NCBI RefSeq assembly: GCF_030657435.1
Contig: NZ_JAUTWS010000031.1
Span: 1 to 64,000, forward strand
Length of the DNA: 64,000 nucleotides
Source of the DNA: Paracraurococcus lichenis
GTDB lineage: Bacteria; Pseudomonadota; Alphaproteobacteria; Acetobacterales; Acetobacteraceae
Direction: 5' to 3'
The notes beneath the pieces are model-generated. The model saw nothing but the letters and a program-made list of their open reading frames with translations, had not been told where the DNA came from and ran no database searches. Position 1 is the stretch's first letter, and every line of letters begins with the position of its first letter. This document shows positions 50,919 through 59,119 of this stretch, piece by piece. A program made the position numbers and the translations under genes.

Positions 50919-52238
50919 ATGATGAGCGCCGAGCAGAATCGTCGCCTGACCCAGGTCGGCCCCGGCATGCCCGGCGGCGCCCTGCTGCGGCACTACTGGC
51001 AGCCCGTCGCGCTGGCGGAGGAGCTGGAGGGCCCGCGCCCGGTGCGGCCGGTGCGGCTGCTCGGCCAGGACCTCGTCCTGTTCCGCGATGAGCAGGGGCG
51101 GGTCGGCCTGCTCGACCGCGACTGCCCGCACCGCAATGCCGACCTCGCCTTCGGGCGGCTGGAGGATGGCGGGCTGCGCTGCCCCTTCCATGGCTGGCTC
51201 TTCGACGTGGCGGGGACATGCCTCGACACCCCGGCCGAGCCCGAGGGCAGCCGGCTCTGCGACCGCATCCGGCAGAAGGCCCATCCGGTGGAGGAGCGGG
51301 GCGGGATCCTCTGGGCCTTCCTCGGCGAGGGCGCGCCGCCCGCCTTCCCCGCGCTCGACTGCTTCGCCGCGCCCGCGACGCATGTCTTCGCCTTCAAGGG
51401 GCTGATCGAGTGCAACTGGCTGCAGGCGCTGGAGGTCGGGATCGACCCGGCGCATGCCAGCTTCCTGCACCGCTTCTTCGAGGACGAGGACGCGTCGCAG
51501 AGCTACGGCAAGCAGTTCCGCGCCGCCTCGGCCGACAGCGACATGCCGATGACGCGCGTGCTGCGGGAATTCCCGCGGCCGCGGATCGAGGTGGAGCCGG
51601 CGCCGCACGGCCTGCGCATCACCGCGCTGCGGCGGCTCAGCGACGCGCATACGCATGTGCGGGTGACCAACCTGGTCTTCCCCCAGGCCTTCGCCATCCC
51701 GCTCTCGGCCGAGATGACCATCACCCAGTGGCACGTCCCGGTGGATGACGGGAGCTGCTACTGGTTCGCCATCTTCACCAGCTTCGCCGCGCCGGTGGAC
51801 AAGGCGCGCATGCGCGAGCAGCGCCTCGCCCTCTACGAGCTGCCGGACTACCGCCCGAAGGTCGGGCGCCACAACGCCTACGGCTTCGATGCGGAGGAGC
51901 AGCGCCGCCGCACCTATACGGGCATGGGCGAGGACATCAACGTCCATGACCAATGGGCGGTGGAGAGCCAGGGCCGCATCCAGGACCGCACGCGGGAGCA
52001 CCTGGCCTCCTCCGACAAGGCGATCGCCGCCAACCGCCGCCTGCTCTTCCGCGCCATGGATGCGGTGGAGCGGGGCGAGACGCCATTGATGGCGCTGGAC
52101 GCCGCCGCGGCGCCGGGCGTCACCGGCCCCGCCACCATGGACGGCATCGGCCCGACCGAGGGCTGGGAGCAGTACTGGCCGGAGGTCGATCGCCGCCGCC
52201 GCCAGGGCGCCCCCTGGGCCCGGCTGGCGGCGGAGTGA
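50919..52238 (+). CDS. Rieske non-heme iron oxygenase (phthalate dioxygenase/demethylase type)
   Basis: The protein has 439 residues from ATG 50919 (a second ATG follows directly). Rieske ligands are in CPHRNAD (~70) and CPFHGWLFD (~89). The catalytic iron site is in LEVGIDPAHASFLHRFF (Asp-x2-His-x4-His). This class is homomultimeric without a beta subunit and typically takes electrons from a separate reductase; no reductase is in this operon. It could demethylate, dihydroxylate or release an amine from an aromatic compound. It overlaps the glutamine-synthetase-like gene by one base (TGATG). Confidence 0.88.
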   Translation: MMSAEQNRRLTQVGPGMPGGALLRHYWQPVALAEELEGPRPVRPVRLLGQDLVLFRDEQGRVGLLDRDCPHRNADLAFGRLEDGGLRCPFHGWLFDVAGTCLDTPAEPEGSRLCDRIRQKAHPVEERGGILWAFLGEGAPPAFPALDCFAAPATHVFAFKGLIECNWLQALEVGIDPAHASFLHRFFEDEDASQSYGKQFRAASADSDMPMTRVLREFPRPRIEVEPAPHGLRITALRRLSDAHTHVRVTNLVFPQAFAIPLSAEMTITQWHVPVDDGSCYWFAIFTSFAAPVDKARMREQRLALYELPDYRPKVGRHNAYGFDAEEQRRRTYTGMGEDINVHDQWAVESQGRIQDRTREHLASSDKAIAANRRLLFRAMDAVERGETPLMALDAAAAPGVTGPATMDGIGPTEGWEQYWPEVDRRRRQGAPWARLAAE

Positions 52239-53668
52239 TGGGCTTCGTCGCCCGACACGGGCTGCGCGACGCCGAGGCCGCCGCCGCCGCGGCGGAGGTG
52301 CTGGCCCGCGCGGCGCGCGAGGGCGTCTCGCTGGTCCGCCTCGCCTTCCCCGACCAGCATGGGGTGCTGCGCGGCAAGGCGGTGACGCTGCCGGCACTGC
52401 CCGGGGCGATGGAGGACGGTGTCTCCCTCACCTCGACCCTGCTGCTGAAGGACACCGCCCACCGCACGACCGTGCCGGTCTTCTCCGCGGGCGGCGGCAT
52501 CGGCATGCGGGACGTGCAGGGCGCGGCGGATTTCGTGCTGGTGCCGGACCCCGCGACCTACCGGCCGCTGCCCTGGGCGCCCGGCACCGCCTGGATGCTC
52601 TGCGACGCCTACTGGCCGGACGGGCGGGAGGTCGACTTCGCCACGCGCGGCCTCTGCCGCCGCGTCCTCGGCGACCTCGCCACCGCGGGCTACGAGCTGG
52701 TCACCGGCCTCGAGGTCGAGTTCCACCTGACGCGGCTGCTCGATCCGAAGCTGGCGCCGGAGGATGCCGGCCAGCCCGGCTCCCCGCCCGAGGTCGCGCT
52801 GCTGACCCAGGGCTACCAGTACCTGACCGAGGCGCGGCTGGACCAGATGCAGTCCATCCTCGAGGTGCTGCAGCGGGAGGTGACGGCGCTCGGCCTCAAT
52901 CTCCGCTCGGTCGAGGTGGAATACGGGCCGAGCCAGGTGGAGTTCACCTTCGCGCCGGGGGTCGGCCTCGCGCCTGCCGATGCCATGGTGCTGTTCCGCT
53001 CGGCGGTGAAGCAGGTGGCGCGGCGGCACGGCCACCACGCCAGCTTCATGTGCCGCCCGCGCCTGCCGAACGTGATGAGCAGCGGCTGGCACCTGCACCA
53101 GTCGCTGCGCGACGCCGCCGGGCGCAACGCCTTCGCCTCCACCGACGGCGCGCCGCTCTCGCCGCTCGGCCTGCACTGGCTCGGCGGCCTGCTGGCGGAG
53201 GCGCAGGCCGCGGCCGCCTTCACCACGCCGACGCTGAATGGCTACCGCCGCTACCGGCCGATGAGCCTGGCGCCGGACCGCGCGGTCTGGGGCATCGACA
53301 ACCGCGGCGTCATGCTGCGCGTGCTGGGGCAGCCCGGCTCCGCCGTGACGCATATCGAGAACCGGGTCGGCGAGCCGGCGGCCAACCCCTACCTCTACCT
53401 CGCCTCCCAGGTCGTCGCCGGCATGGCCGGGCTCGCCGCCCGGCGCGACCCCGGGCCCTCGGCCGATGCGCCCTACGAGACCGCGGCGCCGCCCCTGCCA
53501 ACGACGCTCGAGGCGGCGCTCGCCGCGCTCGAGACCAGCGCGGTCTTCCGCGAGGGGCTCGGCGGCGACTTCGTCGACTACTTCCTGCGCCTCAAGCGCG
53601 CCGAGATCGCCCGCTTCAACGCCGAGGTCTCGGAGTGGGAGCAGCGCGAATACTTCGACCTCTTCTGA
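52238..53668 (+). CDS. Glutamine synthetase-like gamma-glutamyl ligase
   Basis: The protein has 476 residues from ATG 52238. Metal and substrate motifs of the GS catalytic domain are kept: TGLEVEFHLTR, EVEYGPSQVEFTF, SSGWHLHQSL, NGYRRYRPMS, WGIDNRGVMLRV and ENRVGEPAANPYLYLAS. Sequence style is that of GlnA-like ligases (gamma-glutamylputrescine, -methylamide, -anilide or -isopropylamide synthetases) rather than housekeeping GlnA. These enzymes join glutamate to an amine with ATP. Coupled to a Rieske oxygenase, it may activate or hold an aryl- or alkylamine. True glutamine synthesis is unlikely in this context. Confidence 0.85.
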   Translation: MGFVARHGLRDAEAAAAAAEVLARAAREGVSLVRLAFPDQHGVLRGKAVTLPALPGAMEDGVSLTSTLLLKDTAHRTTVPVFSAGGGIGMRDVQGAADFVLVPDPATYRPLPWAPGTAWMLCDAYWPDGREVDFATRGLCRRVLGDLATAGYELVTGLEVEFHLTRLLDPKLAPEDAGQPGSPPEVALLTQGYQYLTEARLDQMQSILEVLQREVTALGLNLRSVEVEYGPSQVEFTFAPGVGLAPADAMVLFRSAVKQVARRHGHHASFMCRPRLPNVMSSGWHLHQSLRDAAGRNAFASTDGAPLSPLGLHWLGGLLAEAQAAAAFTTPTLNGYRRYRPMSLAPDRAVWGIDNRGVMLRVLGQPGSAVTHIENRVGEPAANPYLYLASQVVAGMAGLAARRDPGPSADAPYETAAPPLPTTLEAALAALETSAVFREGLGGDFVDYFLRLKRAEIARFNAEVSEWEQREYFDLF

Positions 53669-53682
53669 CCGTGGAGACCTGG

Positions 53683-54882
53683 ATGCGCCTGCCCGCCGCC
53701 CTGCTTGCCGCCCTGCTGCTGGCCCTGCCGGCGGCGGCGCAGGTCACCGCCGTGAAGATCGGCGTGCTGACCGACATGTCCGGCCCCTTCGCCGACCAGG
53801 TGGGCCAGGGCAGCGTCACCGCGGCGCAGATGGCGGCCGAGGACTTCATGCGGGAGAATCCCGCCATCCGCGTCGAGGTGGTGCATGCCGACCACCAGAA
53901 CAAGCCGGATGTCGGCAGCGCCATCGCCCGCCGCTGGGTGGACACCGAGGGCGTGCACGCCATCGTCGACCTGCCGAATTCCGGCGTCGGCCTCGCCGTG
54001 ATCGAGGTGATGAAGGAGCGGCACCGCACCGCGCTCGCCTCCTCCACCGCCTCCTCGGCCGTCACCGGCCGCTTCTGCGCCCCGACCACGGTGCAATGGG
54101 TGAACGACACCTGGGCGCAGGGCAATGCGGTGGCGCGCAGCCTGGTGCAGCAGGGCGGCGAGAGCTGGTACTACCTGACGGTCGACTACGCGCTCGGCCA
54201 TGCGCTGGAGGGCGATGCCCAGGCGGCGGTGACTGCGGCGGGCGGGCGCAACCTCGGCGCCGCGCGGCACCCGCTGAACACCGGCGACATGTCCTCCCTG
54301 CTGCTGCGGGCGCAGTCGAGCGGCGCGCGGGTGATCGCGCTGGCCAATACCGGGACGGACGCCATCAATGCCATCAAGCAGGCGCATGAATTCGGCCTGC
54401 TGCGCGGCGGCCGCACCCGGATCGCGGCGCTCTTCCTGCTGATCTCCGATGTCCATGCCCTCGGGCTGGACACCGCGCAGGGGCTGCTGCTCGCCTCCCC
54501 CTTCTACTGGGACCTGAACGACGGCACCCGGGAGTGGTCGCGCCGTTGGGGCGCGCGGATGGGCGGGCGGATGCCGACCATGGACCATGCCGGCGTCTAT
54601 TCCGCGACCCTCGCCTGGCTGCGCGCGGCGAAGCGCAGCGACAGCCTGGAGGGCGAGATGGTCGTCGCCGAGATGCGGCGCGGGCCCATCCAGGACCCGC
54701 TCTTCGGCCCGGTCACCATCCGCCCGGACGGCCGCGCCATCCACGACATGCATGTCTTCCGGGTGAAGGCGCCGGGCGAGAGCCGCTACGCCTGGGACTA
54801 CTACGAGCGCATCGCCACCATCCCGCCGGAGCAGGCCTTCCGCCCGCTGGACCAGGGCGGCTGCGCCCTGGTGGCGAAGTAG
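53683..54882 (+). CDS. Peripla_BP_6 (LivJ/UrtA-type) substrate-binding protein without permease
   Basis: The protein has 399 residues from ATG 53683 with GGAG at six bases; GTG 53671 is a weaker alternative. It has a Sec signal ending ALPAAAQ. The mature start VKIGVLTDMSGPFADQVGQG and the blocks VVHADHQNKPDVGSAIARRW and YYLTVDYALGHALEGDA are typical type I periplasmic binding proteins of Liv-class importers. No LivHMGF genes follow, so it must share a transporter or act as a sensor. The gene follows the GS-like ligase by 14 bases. Confidence 0.87.
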   Translation: MRLPAALLAALLLALPAAAQVTAVKIGVLTDMSGPFADQVGQGSVTAAQMAAEDFMRENPAIRVEVVHADHQNKPDVGSAIARRWVDTEGVHAIVDLPNSGVGLAVIEVMKERHRTALASSTASSAVTGRFCAPTTVQWVNDTWAQGNAVARSLVQQGGESWYYLTVDYALGHALEGDAQAAVTAAGGRNLGAARHPLNTGDMSSLLLRAQSSGARVIALANTGTDAINAIKQAHEFGLLRGGRTRIAALFLLISDVHALGLDTAQGLLLASPFYWDLNDGTREWSRRWGARMGGRMPTMDHAGVYSATLAWLRAAKRSDSLEGEMVVAEMRRGPIQDPLFGPVTIRPDGRAIHDMHVFRVKAPGESRYAWDYYERIATIPPEQAFRPLDQGGCALVAK

Positions 54883-54886
54883 CGCG

Positions 54887-56134
54887 GTGCGGATCGCCGT
54901 CATCGGCAACGGCATCGTCGGCACCTGCTGCGCCGCCTGGCTGCAGCGCGACGGCCACCAGGTCACCTTCATCGACCCGCTCGGCCCGGCCGAGGCGACC
55001 TCCTTCGGCAATGCCGGCTCGCTCTCCCCCTCCGCCTGCCTGCCGGTCGGCATGCCCGGGATGTGGAAGAAGGTGCCGCGCTGGCTGCTCGATCCGCTCG
55101 GGCCGCTGGCCGTGCGCTGGTCCTATGCGCCCATCGCGGCGCCCTGGCTGGCGCGCTTCCTCCGCGTCTCCAACCCGGCCGAGGTGACGCGGATCGCCGC
55201 CGCGCTGCGCGGGCTGCTGGCGCCGATCTTCGAGTGCTACGAGCCGCTGCTGCAGCGCGCCGGCGGCATGTCGCACATGCGCCGCAGCGGCTGCCTCTAC
55301 GTGTATTCGGGGCGGGAGGCGGCCGCCGCCTGGGCCTGGGGGATGAACCTCCGCCGCCGCCTCGGCGTCGAGCTGCGCGATGTCGAGCAGGAGGAGCTGG
55401 AGGCGCTGGAGCCGGACCTGAAGGGCCGCTTCCGCTTCGGCCTGCTGGCGCCGGAGAACGGCTCCACGCCCGACCCGGCGGCGCTGACCCGCGCCCTCTT
55501 CGCGCAGTGCGAGCGCGACGGCGCCGTCGTCGTCCGCCGGCGCGTCACGGCGCTGGAGGCACGGGGCGGTGCGCTGCGCGCGCTGCGGCTGGAGGGTGGC
55601 GAGCGCCTCGAGGTCGAGGGCGTGGTGCTGGCCGGCGGCGCCTGGTCCGGCAGGCTCGCCGCGCAGCTCGGCGCCCGCATCCCGCTCGAGACCCAGCGCG
55701 GCTACCACGTGACGGTCGAGAGCAGCAACCTGCGGCTCCGCCACACCGTCATGGCGGTCGAGCACAACCTGATGGTGAACCCCATGGCGATGGGACTGCG
55801 CCTGGCCGGCACGGTGGAATTCGCCGGGTTGAAGGCCGCGCCCGACTGGCGCCGCGCCGAGGCGCTGCTGGCGCGGGGCAGGGAGATGTTCCCGCATCTC
55901 GACGCCTCCCGCACCACGCGCTGGATGGGCCACCGCCCCTGCCTGCCCGACAGCCTGCCGGTGATCGGCCGCGCCCCCGCGGTGGAGAATGCCTGGCTCG
56001 CCTTCGGCCATGGCCATGTCGGCATGTGCGGCGCGCCCTCGACGGGGCGGGAGATCGCCAACCTCGTCGCCGGCCGCCCGCCGCAGCTCGACATCGCCCC
56101 CTTCGCGCCGGACCGCTTCCGGCGCGCCGCCTGA
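54887..56134 (+). CDS. FAD-dependent D-amino acid dehydrogenase-like oxidoreductase (DadA-like)
   Basis: The protein has 415 residues from GTG 54887. The nucleotide fold is RIAVIGNGIVGTCCAAWLQRDGHQVTFIDP; SFGNAGSLSPSACLPVG is the DadA-type flavin region and LPVIGRAPAVENAWLAFGHGHVGMCGAP the C-terminal FAD block. It should oxidise a C-N bond of an amino acid or N-substituted amino acid to an imine. In this operon it may act on gamma-glutamyl or other amine-derived intermediates. Confidence 0.9.
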   Translation: MRIAVIGNGIVGTCCAAWLQRDGHQVTFIDPLGPAEATSFGNAGSLSPSACLPVGMPGMWKKVPRWLLDPLGPLAVRWSYAPIAAPWLARFLRVSNPAEVTRIAAALRGLLAPIFECYEPLLQRAGGMSHMRRSGCLYVYSGREAAAAWAWGMNLRRRLGVELRDVEQEELEALEPDLKGRFRFGLLAPENGSTPDPAALTRALFAQCERDGAVVVRRRVTALEARGGALRALRLEGGERLEVEGVVLAGGAWSGRLAAQLGARIPLETQRGYHVTVESSNLRLRHTVMAVEHNLMVNPMAMGLRLAGTVEFAGLKAAPDWRRAEALLARGREMFPHLDASRTTRWMGHRPCLPDSLPVIGRAPAVENAWLAFGHGHVGMCGAPSTGREIANLVAGRPPQLDIAPFAPDRFRRAA

Positions 56135-56145
56135 GAGGACCACCC

Positions 56146-57105
56146 ATGCCCCTGCGCCGCGCCCTGCTCGCCCTGCCCTTCCTTGCCGGCGCGGCGGCGG
56201 CGCAGGGCTGGCCGGCGCGCCCCATCCGCATCGTCGTGCCCTTCCCGCCGGGCGGCAGCACCGACCTGCTGGCACGCCGCATCGCCGAGCGGCTCTCGCC
56301 CGCCCTCGGCGTGCCGGTGCTGGTGGAGAACCGTCCCGGCGCCGGCGGTACCACGGGCTCGGAGATGGTGGCGCGCGCGGCGCCGGACGGCACCACCCTG
56401 CTCTTCGGCGTCACCGGCACGCATGGCGTGGCGCCCAGCCTCTTCCCGCGGCTCGGCTATGATCCGCTGAAGGATTTCGCGCCGGTCTCGCTCGTCGTCA
56501 CCGCGCCGCTGGTGCTGGTGGCGAGGCCCGACCTGCCGGCGCGGACGCTCGGCGAGTTCGTCGCGCTCGCCAAGGCCGATCCCGGCGGGCTCACCTATGG
56601 CACGCCGGGCAACGGCACCTCCATGCATCTGACCGGGGTGATGTTCGACATGCAGGCGGGCACGCGGCTGACGCATGTGCCCTATCGCGGCTCCGGCCCG
56701 GCGCTGAACGATTTGGTGGCGGGCAACCTCGCCAGCATGTTCGGCGACCTGCTGGTGGTGCTGCCGCAGCTCCGCGCCGGGGCGATCCGCGCCATCGCCG
56801 TGACCGGCGCGACGCGCCACCCCCTGCTGCCCGAGGTGCCGACCATGGCGGAGGCGGGGCTGCCGGGCTTCCTCGCGCTCTCCTGGCAGGGCCTCTTCGC
56901 CCCGGCCGACACCCCGCCCGCCATCGTCGCGCGGCTGGCGGCCGAGCTGCGCGCCGCGCTGGAGGCGCCGGAGGTGCGGGACTTCTTCGCCGGCCAGGGC
57001 TTCGCCATCGAGGGCGGCCCGCCGGAGGCGCTGCGGGCGCTGCTGGAGACCGAGATCCCGAAATGGGCCGCCGTGGTGCGCGCCGGACAGGTGAGGCTGG
57101 ACTGA
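56146..57105 (+). CDS. Bug/TctC-family tripartite transporter binding protein, copy 1
   Basis: The protein has 319 residues from ATG 56146. Sec signal to AAAAQG, then GWPARPIRIVVPFPPGGSTDLLARRIAE, NRPGAGGTTGSEMVARA and THVPYRGSGPALNDLVAG, all diagnostic for Bug proteins. They bind carboxylates or other small acids in the periplasm for TctAB permeases. No tctAB is nearby, which is common for this expanded family. Confidence 0.92.
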   Translation: MPLRRALLALPFLAGAAAAQGWPARPIRIVVPFPPGGSTDLLARRIAERLSPALGVPVLVENRPGAGGTTGSEMVARAAPDGTTLLFGVTGTHGVAPSLFPRLGYDPLKDFAPVSLVVTAPLVLVARPDLPARTLGEFVALAKADPGGLTYGTPGNGTSMHLTGVMFDMQAGTRLTHVPYRGSGPALNDLVAGNLASMFGDLLVVLPQLRAGAIRAIAVTGATRHPLLPEVPTMAEAGLPGFLALSWQGLFAPADTPPAIVARLAAELRAALEAPEVRDFFAGQGFAIEGGPPEALRALLETEIPKWAAVVRAGQVRLD

Positions 57106-57109
57106 GGCC

Positions 57110-59119
57110 ATGGGGTTCGAGATCGGGATCGACATCGGCGGCACCTTCACCGACGCCGTCTGCCGCGCCGGCGACGGCAGCTTCCGCCGGCTGAAGGTCG
57201 CCAGCACCCCGGACGACCCGGCCCGCGCGGTCGGCACGGCGCTGGACCGGCTGCTGCCGGAGGGCGCCGCCGAGGTCGTGCGCCTCCTGCACGGCACCAC
57301 CGTCGCCACCAACGCCATCCTGGAGGGGAAGGCGGCGAGGACCGGGCTGATCACCACCGCGGGCTTCGCCGATGTGCTGGAGCTCGGGCGGATGACCCGC
57401 GCCTCCAATTACGACCTGGTCTTCGGGCCGCAGACCCCGGTGCATGTCGTGCCGGCGGAGCGCCGGCTCGAGGTGCCGGAGCGCATCGGCCCCGATGGCG
57501 CGGTGCTGCTGCCGCTGGACGAGGCGGCGGTGGCCGGGGCCGCCCGCGCCCTGGCCGCGCAGGGGGTGCAGGCCGTCGCCATCTGCTTCCTCTTCGGCTT
57601 CCTCAACCCCGCGCATGAGCGTCGGGCGCGGGAGATCGTGGCGGCGGCCGCGCCCGGCCTCGCCATCTCCCTCTCCTCGGAGGTGGATCCGGCGATCCGC
57701 GAATACGAGCGGACCTGCGCCACGGTCTTCGACGCGGCGCTGAAGCCGGTGCTGGACGCCTATCTCGGCCGCATCGAGGCGATGCTGGCGGCGCGCGGCG
57801 TGCCGGCGGCGCTGCAGGTGATGCATTCGCGCGGCGGGCTGCTGGGCGCCGCCGCGGCGCGGGCGCGGCCGATCCGCCTCACCCTCTCCGGCCCCTCCGC
57901 CGCCGCCATCGGCGCCGCCAGCGTGCTGCGGGAGGCCGGGCATGCCGCCGGCATCTCCATCGACATCGGCGGCACCAGCGCCGACATTGCGGTGATCGAG
58001 GGCGGCCGGCCGGTGCTGCGGCAGGATGGCAGCGTCGCCGGCATCCCGGTGCGGGTGCCGACCGCCGATGTGCTCGCCATCGCCGCGGGCGGCGGCAGCA
58101 TCGCCTGGCTGGACGCGGCGGGCGGGCTGCATGTCGGGCCGCATTCGGCCGGCGCCGATCCCGGCCCGGCCTGCTACCGCCGCGGCGGCACGCGGCCGAC
58201 CGTGCTCGATGCCTCCGTCGTGCTCGGCCTGGTCGATCCCGCGCGCTTCGCCGGCGGCACCATGCCGCTCGACCCGGAGGCGGCCGCGGCGGCGATCCGC
58301 GAGCAGGTGGCGGCGCCGCTCGGCCTCTCCCTGGAGGAGGCGGCGGCCGCCATCCATCGCATCACCAATGCGGCGCTGGTCGAGGCGGTGCGGCGCATGA
58401 CCGTCGGCCGCGGCAGCGACCCGCGCGCCCTGCCCCTGGTGCCGGCGGGCGGCGGCGGCGGGCTGCATGCGGCGGCGATCGCCGAGGAGCTGGGCATGGA
58501 CCGGCTCGTAGTGCCGATCGCCCCGGGCGTGCTGGCGGCGACCGGCCTGCTGGAGGCGCCGCTGGAGCACGATGCCGGCCAGGGCTTCTTCCGCGCGGTG
58601 GAGGGCATCCCGGAGGCGGAGTTGCGCGCCGCGATCGAGGGTCTCACGGCGCGCTGCGCCGCCGCCATGGCGCGGGACGGGGCGCGGGCCGATGCGACGG
58701 AGGTCTCGGCCGAGGCCAGCTTCGTCGGCCAGGGCCATACGCTGCAGGTCGGCATCGCCCCGGACAGCGCGACGCCCGGCGCCGATCTGCGCGCCGGCTT
58801 CATCGCCGCCCACCGCGCCGCCTATGGCCATACCCGCGACGCGCCGGTGCGGCTGGTGACGCTGCGCGTGGTGCAGCGGGCGCATCCGCGCGGCGTGGCG
58901 CTGATCGCCGGCCAGGGCGCCGCCGGGCCGGAGGGCGAGCGCCGCGCCTGGCTCGGCGAGGGGTTCACCGCCGCCCGCATCCTCCGCGGCCTGGCGCCGG
59001 GGGCGGTGCTGGCGGGGCCCGCCATCCTCGAGACGGCGGACAGCACCCTGCTGGTGCCGCCGGGCTGGCGGCTCTCCGCCGCCGCCACCCACCTGCTGAT
59101 GGAGCGCGCCGCGCCATGA
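57110..59119 (+). CDS. hyuA: Hydantoinase/oxoprolinase subunit A (HyuA-like), second pair
   Basis: The protein has 669 residues from ATG 57110. N-terminal IGIDIGGTFTDAVCRAGDGS, then HGTTVATNAILEGKAARTGLI, SIDIGGTSADIAVIEGGRP, GGGSIAWLDAAGGLHVGPHSAGADPGPACY and VPAGGGGGLHAAAIAEELG show an intact ASKHA-type ATP-dependent hydantoinase/5-oxoprolinase A subunit. The usual AFGGAGP reads VPAGGGG here. It overlaps hyuB by ATGA. In this operon it may hydrolyse 5-oxoproline or a related lactam. Confidence 0.9.
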   Translation: MGFEIGIDIGGTFTDAVCRAGDGSFRRLKVASTPDDPARAVGTALDRLLPEGAAEVVRLLHGTTVATNAILEGKAARTGLITTAGFADVLELGRMTRASNYDLVFGPQTPVHVVPAERRLEVPERIGPDGAVLLPLDEAAVAGAARALAAQGVQAVAICFLFGFLNPAHERRAREIVAAAAPGLAISLSSEVDPAIREYERTCATVFDAALKPVLDAYLGRIEAMLAARGVPAALQVMHSRGGLLGAAAARARPIRLTLSGPSAAAIGAASVLREAGHAAGISIDIGGTSADIAVIEGGRPVLRQDGSVAGIPVRVPTADVLAIAAGGGSIAWLDAAGGLHVGPHSAGADPGPACYRRGGTRPTVLDASVVLGLVDPARFAGGTMPLDPEAAAAAIREQVAAPLGLSLEEAAAAIHRITNAALVEAVRRMTVGRGSDPRALPLVPAGGGGGLHAAAIAEELGMDRLVVPIAPGVLAATGLLEAPLEHDAGQGFFRAVEGIPEAELRAAIEGLTARCAAAMARDGARADATEVSAEASFVGQGHTLQVGIAPDSATPGADLRAGFIAAHRAAYGHTRDAPVRLVTLRVVQRAHPRGVALIAGQGAAGPEGERRAWLGEGFTAARILRGLAPGAVLAGPAILETADSTLLVPPGWRLSAAATHLLMERAAP